From NCBI GenBank assembly GCA_945883805.1, contig CAMCYE010000026.1:1-34291 (forward strand): DNA of 34,291 nucleotides, in the 5' to 3' direction. The position numbers and the translations under genes are program-made. This document shows, one piece after another, positions 1 through 7,005 of this stretch (the first letter of the stretch is position 1; every line of letters starts with the position of its first letter). The notes under the pieces are model-generated. The model was not told the origin of the DNA and searched no databases. It worked only from the letters and a program-made list of their open reading frames with translations. This DNA comes from Victivallis vadensis. GTDB lineage: Bacteria; Verrucomicrobiota; Lentisphaeria; Victivallales; GWF2-50-93.

Positions 1-209
1 AGACCAAAAACATCTTGGATAAATTATCCGAAATGCCTTTCCAATAATTCTCATGCATCTCTATGACTTTTATGTTATCTTGAACTCAAACCCAATCATC
101 CACTCATCCAACAATCCATCCATCCGTCATCCTGTGGGATGACTCTGAATTTATGATATTCTATCCTAAAAATCCTGCATACCTCGCCGTAGTTTTTACC
201 GAAGGCGGA
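1..209. other. Intergenic region without a recognised gene
   Basis: No convincing coding frame is seen. The stretch around 95-135 is rich in repeated ATCC units. A small hairpin (GTCATCC, 3-nt loop, GGATGAC) lies near 128-144. From 171 to 212 runs a short repeat-like segment (AATCCTGCAT, CCTCGCC, then GGCGGAT) whose first half recurs at 2154-2174; it ends at the aroA stop codon and its CGCC/GGCG arms could pair as a weak hairpin past the end of aroA. Confidence 0.5.
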
Positions 210-1478
210 TTATCCTGTCTGAAAATCAGCGCCTAGTTTTCTGAAATCGTCTACGAATTCCGGGTAGGTTACGGCTGCGGATTCCGCGTGTTTCACAATC
301 GTGAGCCCTTCGGCGTTGAGTCCGGCAATCGCAAGCGCCATTGCGATCCTGTGGTCGTGATGGCTTTCAACTTCGGCACCGTGGAGTTTTGAACTCCTGA
401 TGACCATGCCGTCGGGAAGTTCTTCGACATCCGCACCCATTTTGCGAAGTTCGCAGGTCATGCAGGCGATCCGGTCGGTCTCCTTGATGCGTGCCTGCGG
501 AACGTTTAGAAGCCTTGTGGTTCCAGTTGCAAAACATGCGGCCACCGCCATCGCGGGAAGGGCGTCTGGAGTGGAATTCAGGTCAATATCAATCCCATTG
601 AGTTTTCCGGACGATTTTACAATTGTGTTTTCAAAACCTCTTTTTATGTTCATTCCCATTTTTTCGAGATATGAGAAAACTTCCTTGTCTCCCTGCCGGT
701 CGTTGAAATCAAGGTTTTTTATCAGAACTTCACCGCCCGTAACGGCTGCTGCGACAAGAGGGAATGTGGCCGTGGAAAAATCGGCCGGGATTGTCAATTC
801 GAAGGGTTTATACGATTGACCTCCTTTAACTTTAAAACTCAGGAGATCTTTTGAATATTCATATTTGATGTTCTGTCTGTTGAGCCAGTCCAAGGTTATT
901 TCGACATAAGGTTTTTCGTTGAGGTTGAAGACGCTGATCTCCGTATCTCCTTCGATGAGGGGAACTGCGAGAAGGACGGCGGTGAGGAACTGGGACGACT
1001 TTCCTTCAACGGTAGTCTTGCCTCCCCGGATGGGGCCCTGTATTGAAAGAGGGCATTTCCCATCTTTTGAAACTGTTTTTGCACCGAGCATTTCGAGTGC
1101 AGACAGGACTGGAGCCATGTGCCGGGTGCGAAGGGAATCATCTCCGTCGAATTCCGTTTTGTGTGATGAAATGGAAGAGAGTCCTCCGAATATTCTAAGG
1201 GTTGTTCCGGAATTACCGACATCAATGACACTTTCTTTCATGACCGGTTTCCCGGCAACACCCCTGATCATCCAGAGATTTTCCTGTGTGTCAATCCCGG
1301 CTCCGAATGCGGAGGCGGCGGCGAGACTGGAAAGGGTGTCGCCCGAAATGAGAGGGCCATATATTTTTGAAACTCCATCGGCCATTGCAGCTATTGCGAC
1401 GGCTCTGATCGTGTGGGATTTGGAACCCGGCACCGATATTTCGCCTTTTATTATCGATCTGCTGACTTCTAATTTCAA
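210..1478 (-). CDS. aroA: 3-phosphoshikimate 1-carboxyvinyltransferase (EPSP synthase)
   Basis: Transfers the enolpyruvyl group of PEP to shikimate-3-phosphate, the sixth step of the shikimate pathway to chorismate, in the cytoplasm. The product shows the family's PGSKSHT phosphate-binding start, the VGNSGTTLRIF segment, the RIKETDRI motif and a closing DHRIAMALAIAG block; 422 aa matches the usual length of about 430. The open frame continues upstream to an ATG at 1553, but I place the start at TTG 1478: a perfect GGAGG lies at 1489-1485, 6 nt ahead, and the protein then begins LKLEVSRSIIKGEISVPGSKSHT, as homologues do. The 25 extra residues of the longer frame are encoded by intergenic repeat DNA (1509-1553). 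The gene stands alone, divergent from the PTS-type gene. Function is very sure; the start is inferred from the ribosome-binding site and family length. Confidence 0.96.
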   Translation of the reverse strand: MKLEVSRSIIKGEISVPGSKSHTIRAVAIAAMADGVSKIYGPLISGDTLSSLAAASAFGAGIDTQENLWMIRGVAGKPVMKESVIDVGNSGTTLRIFGGLSSISSHKTEFDGDDSLRTRHMAPVLSALEMLGAKTVSKDGKCPLSIQGPIRGGKTTVEGKSSQFLTAVLLAVPLIEGDTEISVFNLNEKPYVEITLDWLNRQNIKYEYSKDLLSFKVKGGQSYKPFELTIPADFSTATFPLVAAAVTGGEVLIKNLDFNDRQGDKEVFSYLEKMGMNIKRGFENTIVKSSGKLNGIDIDLNSTPDALPAMAVAACFATGTTRLLNVPQARIKETDRIACMTCELRKMGADVEELPDGMVIRSSKLHGAEVESHHDHRIAMALAIAGLNAEGLTIVKHAESAAVTYPEFVDDFRKLGADFQTG

Positions 1479-1540
1479 ATTTCGCCTCCGTTCATTAAAA
1501 CCATGCGGGAAGTTGTTTCTGACAGGATGAACCGGATAAG

Positions 1541-1595
1541 TATAGTTTTTCATTCAAATAAATTCAAAGGGTAATTTATTTGAATGGAAAACTAT
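1541..1595. repeat. AT-rich 23-bp palindrome, copy 1
   Basis: The arms 1541-1564 and 1573-1595 are inverted copies of each other with one mismatch over 23 bp and an 8-nt loop. The left arm begins TATAGTTTTTCATTCAAATA. A second copy of the whole element lies at 30463-30514. Here it sits between divergent genes, so it is not needed as a terminator for either; its right end runs into the extended -10 promoter of the PTS-type gene. Confidence 0.85.
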
Positions 1596-1603
1596 GATAT
1601 AAT
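1595..1603 (+). promoter_or_regulatory. Extended -10 promoter of the PTS EIIA-type gene
   Basis: TGATATAAT is a perfect extended -10 (TGn followed by TATAAT). No good -35 is seen at the normal distance, which extended -10 promoters tolerate. Transcription would start near 1610, leaving about 35 nt to ATG 1645. Confidence 0.5.
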
Positions 1604-1644
1604 ATACTGGAAGTGAAAAAGATATGCATGAAACAGGAAAGGAT

Positions 1645-2127
1645 ATGAAAATGTTTCTCCATGAAATATACAGCAAGAGTAAAATAAAACTTCATCTTAA
1701 CGATATGAACAAGGAACAGGCGCTTGAGGAACTCGTCGGACTGCTGGTCAGGGAGACTGGAACGAAACGCGGAGATGAAATTTTAAAGACAATATTGGAT
1801 CGCGAAAAGGCCATGTCCACCGGGATCAGCAACGGTATAGCGATTCCGCATGGGAAAATTGACAATCTCGACGGCATTATCGGAGTTATTGGAATATCCG
1901 ACAAGGGGATCAACTACGATTCCCTGGACAATAAACCCTCAAATATCATTTTCCTGTTCATAAGCGACAAGCACAAATACGAAGAACACCTGATGATGCT
2001 GAACAGGATTTCCGTAATTGCAGGGAACCATAGGTTCTGCAAGGAGTTCCTCAAGGCGGAAAGTCCAGAATCAGCCAACCTCACATTGAAAAAATACGGG
2101 ACTAAACCAAGTCCGCACCGGAAATGA
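1645..2127 (+). CDS. PTS EIIA type-2 domain protein (PtsN-like)
   Basis: A single phosphotransferase-system EIIA domain of the fructose/nitrogen type. Such proteins accept phosphate from HPr or NPr on one histidine and either pass it to a sugar permease or act as a signalling protein. The expected active-site histidine is H69 in the segment GIAIPHGK, and the whole domain fits (160 aa, family about 150). No EIIB or EIIC gene is nearby, which favours a regulatory, PtsN-like job over sugar uptake; that is inference. ATG 1645 has AGGA 6 nt ahead (1635-1638); ATG 1651 with AAAGGA 7 nt ahead is equally possible, and ATG 1624 would leave a very short leader. It reads divergently from aroA and is followed by a bidirectional hairpin at 2242-2293. 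Confidence 0.85.
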   Translation: MKMFLHEIYSKSKIKLHLNDMNKEQALEELVGLLVRETGTKRGDEILKTILDREKAMSTGISNGIAIPHGKIDNLDGIIGVIGISDKGINYDSLDNKPSNIIFLFISDKHKYEEHLMMLNRISVIAGNHRFCKEFLKAESPESANLTLKKYGTKPSPHRK

Positions 2128-2153
2128 ATGCAATTGGCTATAAATATCCTTGG

Positions 2154-2195
2154 AATCCTGCATGCCTCGCCTAGCCCTTAGGGCAACGGCGGGTT
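2154..2195. repeat. Short dispersed repeat, partner of 171-212
   Basis: AATCCTGCATGCCTCGCC at 2154-2171 matches 171-188 with one difference, and both are followed about 15-20 nt later by a GGCGG segment. The inner part CCCTTAGGG is a small palindrome. Probably one member of a degraded intergenic repeat family. Confidence 0.5.
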
Positions 2196-2241
2196 ATACT
2201 CAAAGGTATAATCAATCACAGCCAGGAATGTCTGGACGACG

Positions 2242-2293
2242 TTGAATAAATTCCGTTCATGGTGAATACCCTGAACGGAATTTATCATTCAAT
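2242..2293. terminator. Hairpin between convergent genes
   Basis: TTGAATAAATTCCGTTCA (2242-2259) pairs with the inverted copy at 2272-2293 across a 12-nt loop, with a small bulge near the outer end. It lies between the PTS-type gene and metW, which converge, and its right arm overlaps the metW stop codon at 2285-2287. No long T run follows, so its role as an intrinsic terminator is inferred from position and stem length. Confidence 0.6.
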
Positions 2294-2899
2294 GACAAAT
2301 ACGCATGTTGGGGCGAAGAGGTTGGGCATGAGCTGCGCCAGCAGTTTCTCATGTGATACGCCAATGGGTATTTCACTGACGATATTGATATTTTTCTCCT
2401 TGCACAGATTGCGGAAATCCCTGATTGTCCCGAGATGGATGTTCGGAGTGTTGTACCAGTAATGTGGAAGGTCTGCGGTAACCGGCATTTTCCCCATGAA
2501 CATGATTTGAAGGCGGGAAGAATAGTAGCCGATGTTTATGATGCTGACAATCGCCTTTTTCCCGACCCTCATCATTTCCTCAAGAAGCTGGTCCGGACGC
2601 TTGACCGCCTGAAGTGTCTGGCTTAAGACAACATAGTCAAAAGACTTGTCGGGAAACTCCTTCAGGCCGTTGTTCAAATTCCCTTGGACAACCGGAACAC
2701 CGGAAGAGACGCAGTCAATTATTTTCTCCTGTGATATTTCAATGCCTGAACCATAGACATTCTTTTCCTTGCGGAGGAGCGCGAGAAGACTGCCGTCACC
2801 ACAGCCCAAGTCGAGAATCTTGCAATTCGGAGGTATGATGTCGGCGATGACAAGTATGTCCGGGCGTGCTGCAAGATTTTGTCTTATTTTCTGTGTCAT
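2285..2899 (-). CDS. metW: Methionine biosynthesis protein MetW (SAM-dependent methyltransferase fold)
   Basis: MetW is the usual partner of MetX; in some bacteria the two form a complex needed for full homoserine acetyltransferase activity. The protein has a class I SAM-binding start, ILDLGCGDGSLLAL (residues 28-41), followed by GSGIEISQEKI and a SFDYVVLSQTLQ segment, all typical of MetW. At 204 aa it is of normal length. Its ATG (2899-2897) overlaps the metX TGA (2898-2896) as ATGA, so translation of the two is probably coupled. The role is known for the family; the substrate of the methyltransferase fold is not established. Confidence 0.92.
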   Translation of the reverse strand: MTQKIRQNLAARPDILVIADIIPPNCKILDLGCGDGSLLALLRKEKNVYGSGIEISQEKIIDCVSSGVPVVQGNLNNGLKEFPDKSFDYVVLSQTLQAVKRPDQLLEEMMRVGKKAIVSIINIGYYSSRLQIMFMGKMPVTADLPHYWYNTPNIHLGTIRDFRNLCKEKNINIVSEIPIGVSHEKLLAQLMPNLFAPTCVFVIE

Positions 2900-4053
2900 A
2901 TTCCTTTTACCTCCTCATATCTGCATTTCAGAAAATCCGATATGATTTTTTCAAGGACTTCAACTTCGAGAAGGAAAGCATCGTGTCCGTAAATGGATTT
3001 GATGTCGCAGTATGTCACATCAATCGAATTATTTCTGAGGGCTTCGACAATCTTCAGAGATTCATAAGGGGGGAACAGCCAGTCGCTGGAGAATGAGAGC
3101 ACAAGAAACGGGGCGCGCACCTTTGAGAACGCCGCAGCCAAGCTTCCGCCATGTTTTGATGACAGGTCGAAATAATCCATCGCCCTGGAAATATACAGAT
3201 AACTGTTGGCGTCGAATCTTTCCACAAATTTTTCTCCCTGGTGCTTCAAATAGCTTTCCACTTTGAAATTATGGCTGAAATCAAAAGAGTAGCTTTCACT
3301 TTCCTGGAGTTCACGTCCGAATTTCTCATCCATGGATTTGTCGCTGAGATAGGTTATATGTCCGAGCATTCTCGCAATTGAAAGCCCGCTCTCGGGCACT
3401 TTGTCGTTATAGTTGCCGTTGTTCCAGTTCTGATCGCCCATTATGGCCTGTCTGCCGACCCAGTTGAAGGCAATACTCTGGGGCGAAAGGCATGATGTTG
3501 TCGCGATTGGAATCACGCTTGCGACCGCCTCCGGATATGAAACAGCCCATTCAAGCGCCTGCATTCCCCCCATTGACCCTCCGCAGAGCGAGAGCCATTT
3601 TCCAATCCCGAGATGTTTCATCAGACGGTATTGGGCCCGGACCATGTCGGAGATAGTGATGACAGGAAAATCCATATTGTAAATTTTGAAAACATTTTCA
3701 GATTCAGGATTATAGGAACGGGGTCCGGTTGAGCCGCTGCATCCGCCTATGACATTACTGGAAACAATGAAATACTTGTCCGTGTCAAAGGCCTTACCTG
3801 GTCCGACCATGCTGTCCCACCAGCCTATTTTCGTCTTGTCCCCGTCGAGACAGCCGGCGACATGCGCATTTCCACTGAGGGCATGCAGGATGAGGATCGC
3901 GTTGGATTTAGAGTCGTCGAGCTTGCCATAGGTTTCATACCGGATATTTACGGGGCCAATCTTTCTTCCGCAGTCGAGCAGAAGCATGTCATCACCGGTC
4001 AGCCCGAACGTAAAATCCTGGGGTATTACTGTTCCTAAGCTTTTCTTTTCCAT
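2896..4053 (-). CDS. metX: Homoserine O-acetyltransferase (MetX)
   Basis: Acetylates L-homoserine with acetyl-CoA, opening the direct-sulfhydrylation route to methionine. It is an alpha/beta-hydrolase: HALSGNAH at 57-64 forms the oxyanion region, the nucleophile is S160 in GGSMGG (158-163), and the acid and histidine are expected in SFSSDWLFPP and IYGHDAFLLE near the C-terminus. Length is 385 aa, normal for MetX. A few members of this fold use succinyl-CoA, and sequence reading alone does not settle the acyl donor. It forms a two-gene unit with metW. The leader holds a possible -10 (TATAAT at 4076-4071) with no good -35; I did not recognise a SAM riboswitch. Confidence 0.94.
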   Translation of the reverse strand: MEKKSLGTVIPQDFTFGLTGDDMLLLDCGRKIGPVNIRYETYGKLDDSKSNAILILHALSGNAHVAGCLDGDKTKIGWWDSMVGPGKAFDTDKYFIVSSNVIGGCSGSTGPRSYNPESENVFKIYNMDFPVITISDMVRAQYRLMKHLGIGKWLSLCGGSMGGMQALEWAVSYPEAVASVIPIATTSCLSPQSIAFNWVGRQAIMGDQNWNNGNYNDKVPESGLSIARMLGHITYLSDKSMDEKFGRELQESESYSFDFSHNFKVESYLKHQGEKFVERFDANSYLYISRAMDYFDLSSKHGGSLAAAFSKVRAPFLVLSFSSDWLFPPYESLKIVEALRNNSIDVTYCDIKSIYGHDAFLLEVEVLEKIISDFLKCRYEEVKGI

Positions 4054-4331
4054 GTTTTCAAATCCGTGCGATTATAAAGTGAATGCCTAAAGTCAGCCTT
4101 TAAATATAAATTTGAATGGGGAATTTACAATTTCAGGGATTTTCTTTAATGCGAATATCAATAATGCATCAGTTACTTGGGCTGGTAGCACTTTTTACTG
4201 GAGAGGTTACCTGCAAGATAAAAAAACATCAAATGGAAGAAAGATTGAAGGAAAGAGTGAAAAATGCGTTTTTATGATTAGATTTAATACTGCCTGTTTT
4301 TAACTCTCTGGAAACTTTAAGGAGAATGAAA
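4054..4331. other. Divergent intergenic region between metX and the DUF805 gene
   Basis: About 280 bp hold the leaders of metX (-) and the zinc-ribbon gene (+). A 63-codon frame from TTG 4112 to 4303 has no ribosome-binding site, no recognisable fold and poor composition, so I do not call it. No SAM-I or SAM-II riboswitch core was seen ahead of metX. Confidence 0.4.
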
Positions 4332-5030
4332 ATGAGTTTTATGGCAAAATGCAGCAAGTGCAATGCGACATGCACTGCGGAAGACGATTGGATCGGGCAG
4401 GAAGCCGAATGTCCTGAATGCGGGGAAACAATAATTATTGCGAAAGAAGAAGTAAAAGCCGGACTTTCAATTCGAAAATCTTCACAGTCCGGACCAGAAA
4501 ATATTGAAAAATCTTCCCCTCCATTGTCCGCAGACGGACAAAAAACATGTCCGAACTGCCAGCAACCCATAAGCAATCCCGATGCCGTCATCTGCATTGG
4601 ATGCGGAACCAATCTGAAGACAGGCAGAAAATTATCTTCTGACGGATCAGCGTCAAAGCTTAAAATCAAGATATGGTATCTTGAGGTTCTGAAAAAATAC
4701 GCTGTGTTCAAAGGGCGTGCAAGGCGGAAAGAGTATTGGTACTTCACGCTTTGCAATGTCATCATCAGCATAGTGCTTGGCTACATTGATGCCAAGATTG
4801 GGACATTCAGCCTAAAAGCAGGCGTCGGCATACTGGGTACCGTTTACAGTCTGGCAGTCTTTATCCCCGGCCTCGCAGTCTTTGTACGCAGACTTCATGA
4901 CATCGGGAAAAGCGGATGGTGGTTTTTCCTGGGATTGGTACCGTGTGCCGGAGTCCTTATATTGCTGTTTTTCTCAATTAAAGACAGCCAGGACGGAGAG
5001 AACAAGTACGGGCCTAACCCGAAAGAATAA
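4332..5030 (+). CDS. Double zinc-ribbon protein with C-terminal DUF805 membrane domain
   Basis: Residues 1-35 form a first zinc ribbon (C7-x2-C10 and C27-x2-C30) and residues 70-95 a second (C73-x2-C76 and C88-x2-C91). A low-complexity linker follows each. Residues 115-232 are a DUF805 domain with several hydrophobic helices and the hallmark RLHDIGKSGWWFF (188-200), ending in DGENKYGPNPKE as family members do. DUF805 proteins are inner-membrane proteins of unknown role; the ribbons would lie in the cytoplasm. I choose ATG 4332 because AAGGAG (4319-4324) is 7 nt ahead; ATG 4326 is too close. No partner gene is apparent. The domain assignment is sure; function is unknown. Confidence 0.88.
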   Translation: MSFMAKCSKCNATCTAEDDWIGQEAECPECGETIIIAKEEVKAGLSIRKSSQSGPENIEKSSPPLSADGQKTCPNCQQPISNPDAVICIGCGTNLKTGRKLSSDGSASKLKIKIWYLEVLKKYAVFKGRARRKEYWYFTLCNVIISIVLGYIDAKIGTFSLKAGVGILGTVYSLAVFIPGLAVFVRRLHDIGKSGWWFFLGLVPCAGVLILLFFSIKDSQDGENKYGPNPKE

Positions 5031-5074
5031 TGGCTCTTTCTCAGATCTAGTGGATAACTCGATTAGAAAGATAT

Positions 5075-5215
5075 GAATATCCAATGTCCAACACGGAATG
5101 TCCAATATCCAAGGGAATTATCGCGTTTCCACTTTTTTCCCGTGTCTATGCTTTTGAATAATATTGAGATCGACTCATCGGTTGGATATTCCGTGTTGGA
5201 TATTGGATATTCAAT
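5075..5215. repeat. Inverted pair of a 35-40-bp dispersed repeat
   Basis: The arm at 5075-5112 (GAATATCCAATGTCCAACAC, then GGAATGTCCAATATCC) is matched in inverted orientation by 5182-5215, with about 70 nt between. A third copy lies at 34131-34171. The unit contains internally repeated TCCAATATCC. In the single transcript the two arms could form a long stem after the DUF805 gene. Confidence 0.85.
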
Positions 5216-5265
5216 TATTTTTATATTTTACGTGTTTCCCCTCTTAAAATGAAAACGAACCAGAA

Positions 5266-5287
5266 TAATTGAACTTCGAACGTTCAA
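5266..5287. repeat. Short palindromic repeat, partner of 20705-20726
   Basis: TAATTGAACTTCGAACGTTC followed by AA is itself a partial palindrome (TTGAAC, central TTCGAA, GTTCAA). The same 22 bases occur inverted at 20705-20726 with one difference. It abuts the GNAT stop codon at 5290. Confidence 0.7.
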
Positions 5288-5289
5288 TA

Positions 5290-5715
5290 TTATCTATCAC
5301 CTAGAAACTTTACATATTCCGTGTAGGTGTTGCCACCCCTGTATTTCAGGCTCTCAAACATGTGCTTCACTATTGGATTGACCGTGTATCCGTATGCGAT
5401 TATGACGCGGATGCCTTTGGACTTCATCTGCGTTTCAGCGTGCTCCATGAGCATTGTGGCAAAACCTCTGTTCCTATACCGTTCGTCAACACCAATCATC
5501 CATATCATTCCGAGATCACCGCAAGTTCTTTCACCGACGAGAAATGCGACAACCAATCTTCCATCTCTTATAACATACGCATACTGCTTTTCCCGGACAA
5601 ATGATTTTATCCAGCACAAGCCGGGAGCTTTACCCTCCGGATTGGCAAGACCGGGCATTGAAGCCAGCCGATGTATCTGAATGCAATCCTCCAATGTAGC
5701 ATTGCGTATTTTCAT
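5290..5715 (-). CDS. GNAT-family N-acetyltransferase
   Basis: A single GNAT domain of 141 aa, expected to move an acetyl group from acetyl-CoA to an amine. The acetyl-CoA pyrophosphate loop is RNRGFA at 81-86 (family R/Q-x2-G-x-G/A), preceded by the strand WMIGVDERY and followed by a helix TMLMEHAE. The N-terminus starts directly with the first strand (MKIRNATLEDC), supporting ATG 5715, though no clear ribosome-binding site precedes it. The neighbours suggest no substrate. It is divergent from the secreted protein at 5818 with a strong palindrome in between. Confidence 0.85.
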   Translation of the reverse strand: MKIRNATLEDCIQIHRLASMPGLANPEGKAPGLCWIKSFVREKQYAYVIRDGRLVVAFLVGERTCGDLGMIWMIGVDERYRNRGFATMLMEHAETQMKSKGIRVIIAYGYTVNPIVKHMFESLKYRGGNTYTEYVKFLGDR

Positions 5716-5752
5716 AATTACATATTACGGTGTATCGTAGACTTTTCAAGTG

Positions 5753-5797
5753 ATATTTTTTCAGGGAAATAATGAATTTATTTTCCTGAAAAAATAT
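5753..5797. repeat. 20-bp perfect-type palindrome with 4-nt loop
   Basis: ATATTTTTTCAGGGAAATAA (5753-5772), loop TGAA, then the inverted copy 5777-5797 with essentially one difference. It lies between divergent starts, so it is not a terminator for either neighbour unless it acts on antisense reads. The AAATAA/TTATTT core resembles the palindromes at 1541 and 30463. Confidence 0.75.
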
Positions 5798-5817
5798 ACC
5801 AATAATATGGAGCATTA

Positions 5818-6894
5818 ATGACTAATTTCAAAATTCTGTGTTTTCTGATGTTCGCCTTTGCATTCACGGTCTCAGATGGGTTTGCCGATGACCGCAAAAC
5901 CGTCACATTGACGGGATGGGGGATCGATGCAAAGAATCCAGACAAATTCATTAAGAATGCCGAAGAGGTTGGGTTCAATGTGCTGATTACATGGTCAACT
6001 GATCCGATTTTCCTTAAGAGAACAGTCGAAACAGGGGAACAACATAAAATAAAAATTTTCTCCTGCATCTCTCCAATGGGCGGAATGGAAGGCCTGTGGA
6101 AAAAACGTTATCCCGGACGTCCTGTGCCATGGCAGGTCATGACCAATGATGAAGAAGCCGCCCGCAAATTCATAATGGCCGGAAAAAACCAATACATTAT
6201 CCCATATCAGTTTGGAGGGGAACCGAAGATGACAAATGAAGTTTTGGGAACCAAGATCATCTGTTTTAATGATCTGGAGGCCCGAGAACTCTTTAAACCT
6301 TTAATTGATGATATTGTATCTGTGCCGGGAATTGAGGGAATGGCATTTGACGGTTTCGGTTATCAGAATTATCGCCGCTGTCACTGTGAACATTGTAAAA
6401 CACTGTTGACGGAATACGGCGCCAGACATCCGGAAATGACAAAAAATGAAACCGAGGTTATTTTCTTTCGCGACACATTGGTTGATTATATAAATTATCT
6501 GGCTGATTATGCGCGTTCAAAAAAGGAAGGGATCAAGACAAGTATCCATATTTGGCCGGTTTTTGCTCCAGAACCTTTATATGGGAAACGTCTGGATATT
6601 GATTTTTGCGGTCAAACCGCAGCTTGGTACAATCTCTGGCCAAAGGAGAAAATCGCCGAATACAGCAAAATCATTTCAGGGGAAGCGAAAAGCTACCACC
6701 AGCGCCAGAAAGGTGTTGGCATGATTGGATATTATGATAAGCCCGGAAAATTCCCTGTAAAAGATGCAATCCGGGTAGATATGGAACTACAGACCATGAT
6801 TGAAAACGGTTGTCTTGAAATTCAAGTTTGCGGCGCCAAAGATGTCATGGACAACAAGGGGATTTCCGTCGTTTTTGAGAAATATTTCAAGTGA
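5818..6894 (+). CDS. Secreted TIM-barrel protein, glycoside-hydrolase-like
   Basis: The N-terminus is a signal peptide (basic start, hydrophobic ILCFLMFAFAFTV, probable cleavage after A23), so the 358-aa protein is exported. The mature part reads as an alpha/beta barrel of the kind found in putative glycosidases: GWGIDAKNPDKFIKNAEEVGFN near the start, then the segment GMAFDGFGYQNYRRCHCEHC (175-193-like), in which D178 follows a beta strand and C188-x-C190-x2-C193 could bind a metal. Such FDGFGY...CxCxxC blocks are common in uncharacterised barrel proteins of polysaccharide-degrading bacteria. No catalytic pair is certain. GGAG at 5809-5812 supports ATG 5818. It appears to be a single-gene unit. 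Enzyme activity and substrate are inference. Confidence 0.7.
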   Translation: MTNFKILCFLMFAFAFTVSDGFADDRKTVTLTGWGIDAKNPDKFIKNAEEVGFNVLITWSTDPIFLKRTVETGEQHKIKIFSCISPMGGMEGLWKKRYPGRPVPWQVMTNDEEAARKFIMAGKNQYIIPYQFGGEPKMTNEVLGTKIICFNDLEARELFKPLIDDIVSVPGIEGMAFDGFGYQNYRRCHCEHCKTLLTEYGARHPEMTKNETEVIFFRDTLVDYINYLADYARSKKEGIKTSIHIWPVFAPEPLYGKRLDIDFCGQTAAWYNLWPKEKIAEYSKIISGEAKSYHQRQKGVGMIGYYDKPGKFPVKDAIRVDMELQTMIENGCLEIQVCGAKDVMDNKGISVVFEKYFK

Positions 6895-6930
6895 CATGCA
6901 TGGGCCGATAATAAAAATAAATTTGGAAAA

Positions 6931-6955
6931 TTTCCTGACAGGATTTACAGGATTG
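6931..6955. repeat. Dispersed CTGACAGGAT repeat
   Basis: TTTCCTGACAGGATTTACAG plus GATTG recurs in degraded form at about 1515-1536 (TTTCTGACAGGATGAACCGG). In the reverse frame it encodes NPVNPVRKF-like peptides, which explains the false N-terminal extension of aroA (YPVHPVRNN). Confidence 0.65.
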
Positions 6956-7005
6956 CCATGATATGTTAAATTTGAAATCAGGATCATAATGAAAGGAAAA
7001 TAAAA

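Noticed and set aside
919..1530. 203-codon frame opposite aroA
   Set aside because: It lies wholly within aroA on the other strand; the aroA frame has clear family motifs.
4112..4303. 63-codon frame upstream of the DUF805 gene
   Set aside because: Starts with TTG, has no ribosome-binding site, no recognisable fold and lies in a divergent leader region.
4054..4331. Possible SAM riboswitch ahead of metX
   Set aside because: Read on the minus strand for SAM-I and SAM-II core segments; none was recognised. GGTAACC/GGTAGC segments here do not form a known core.
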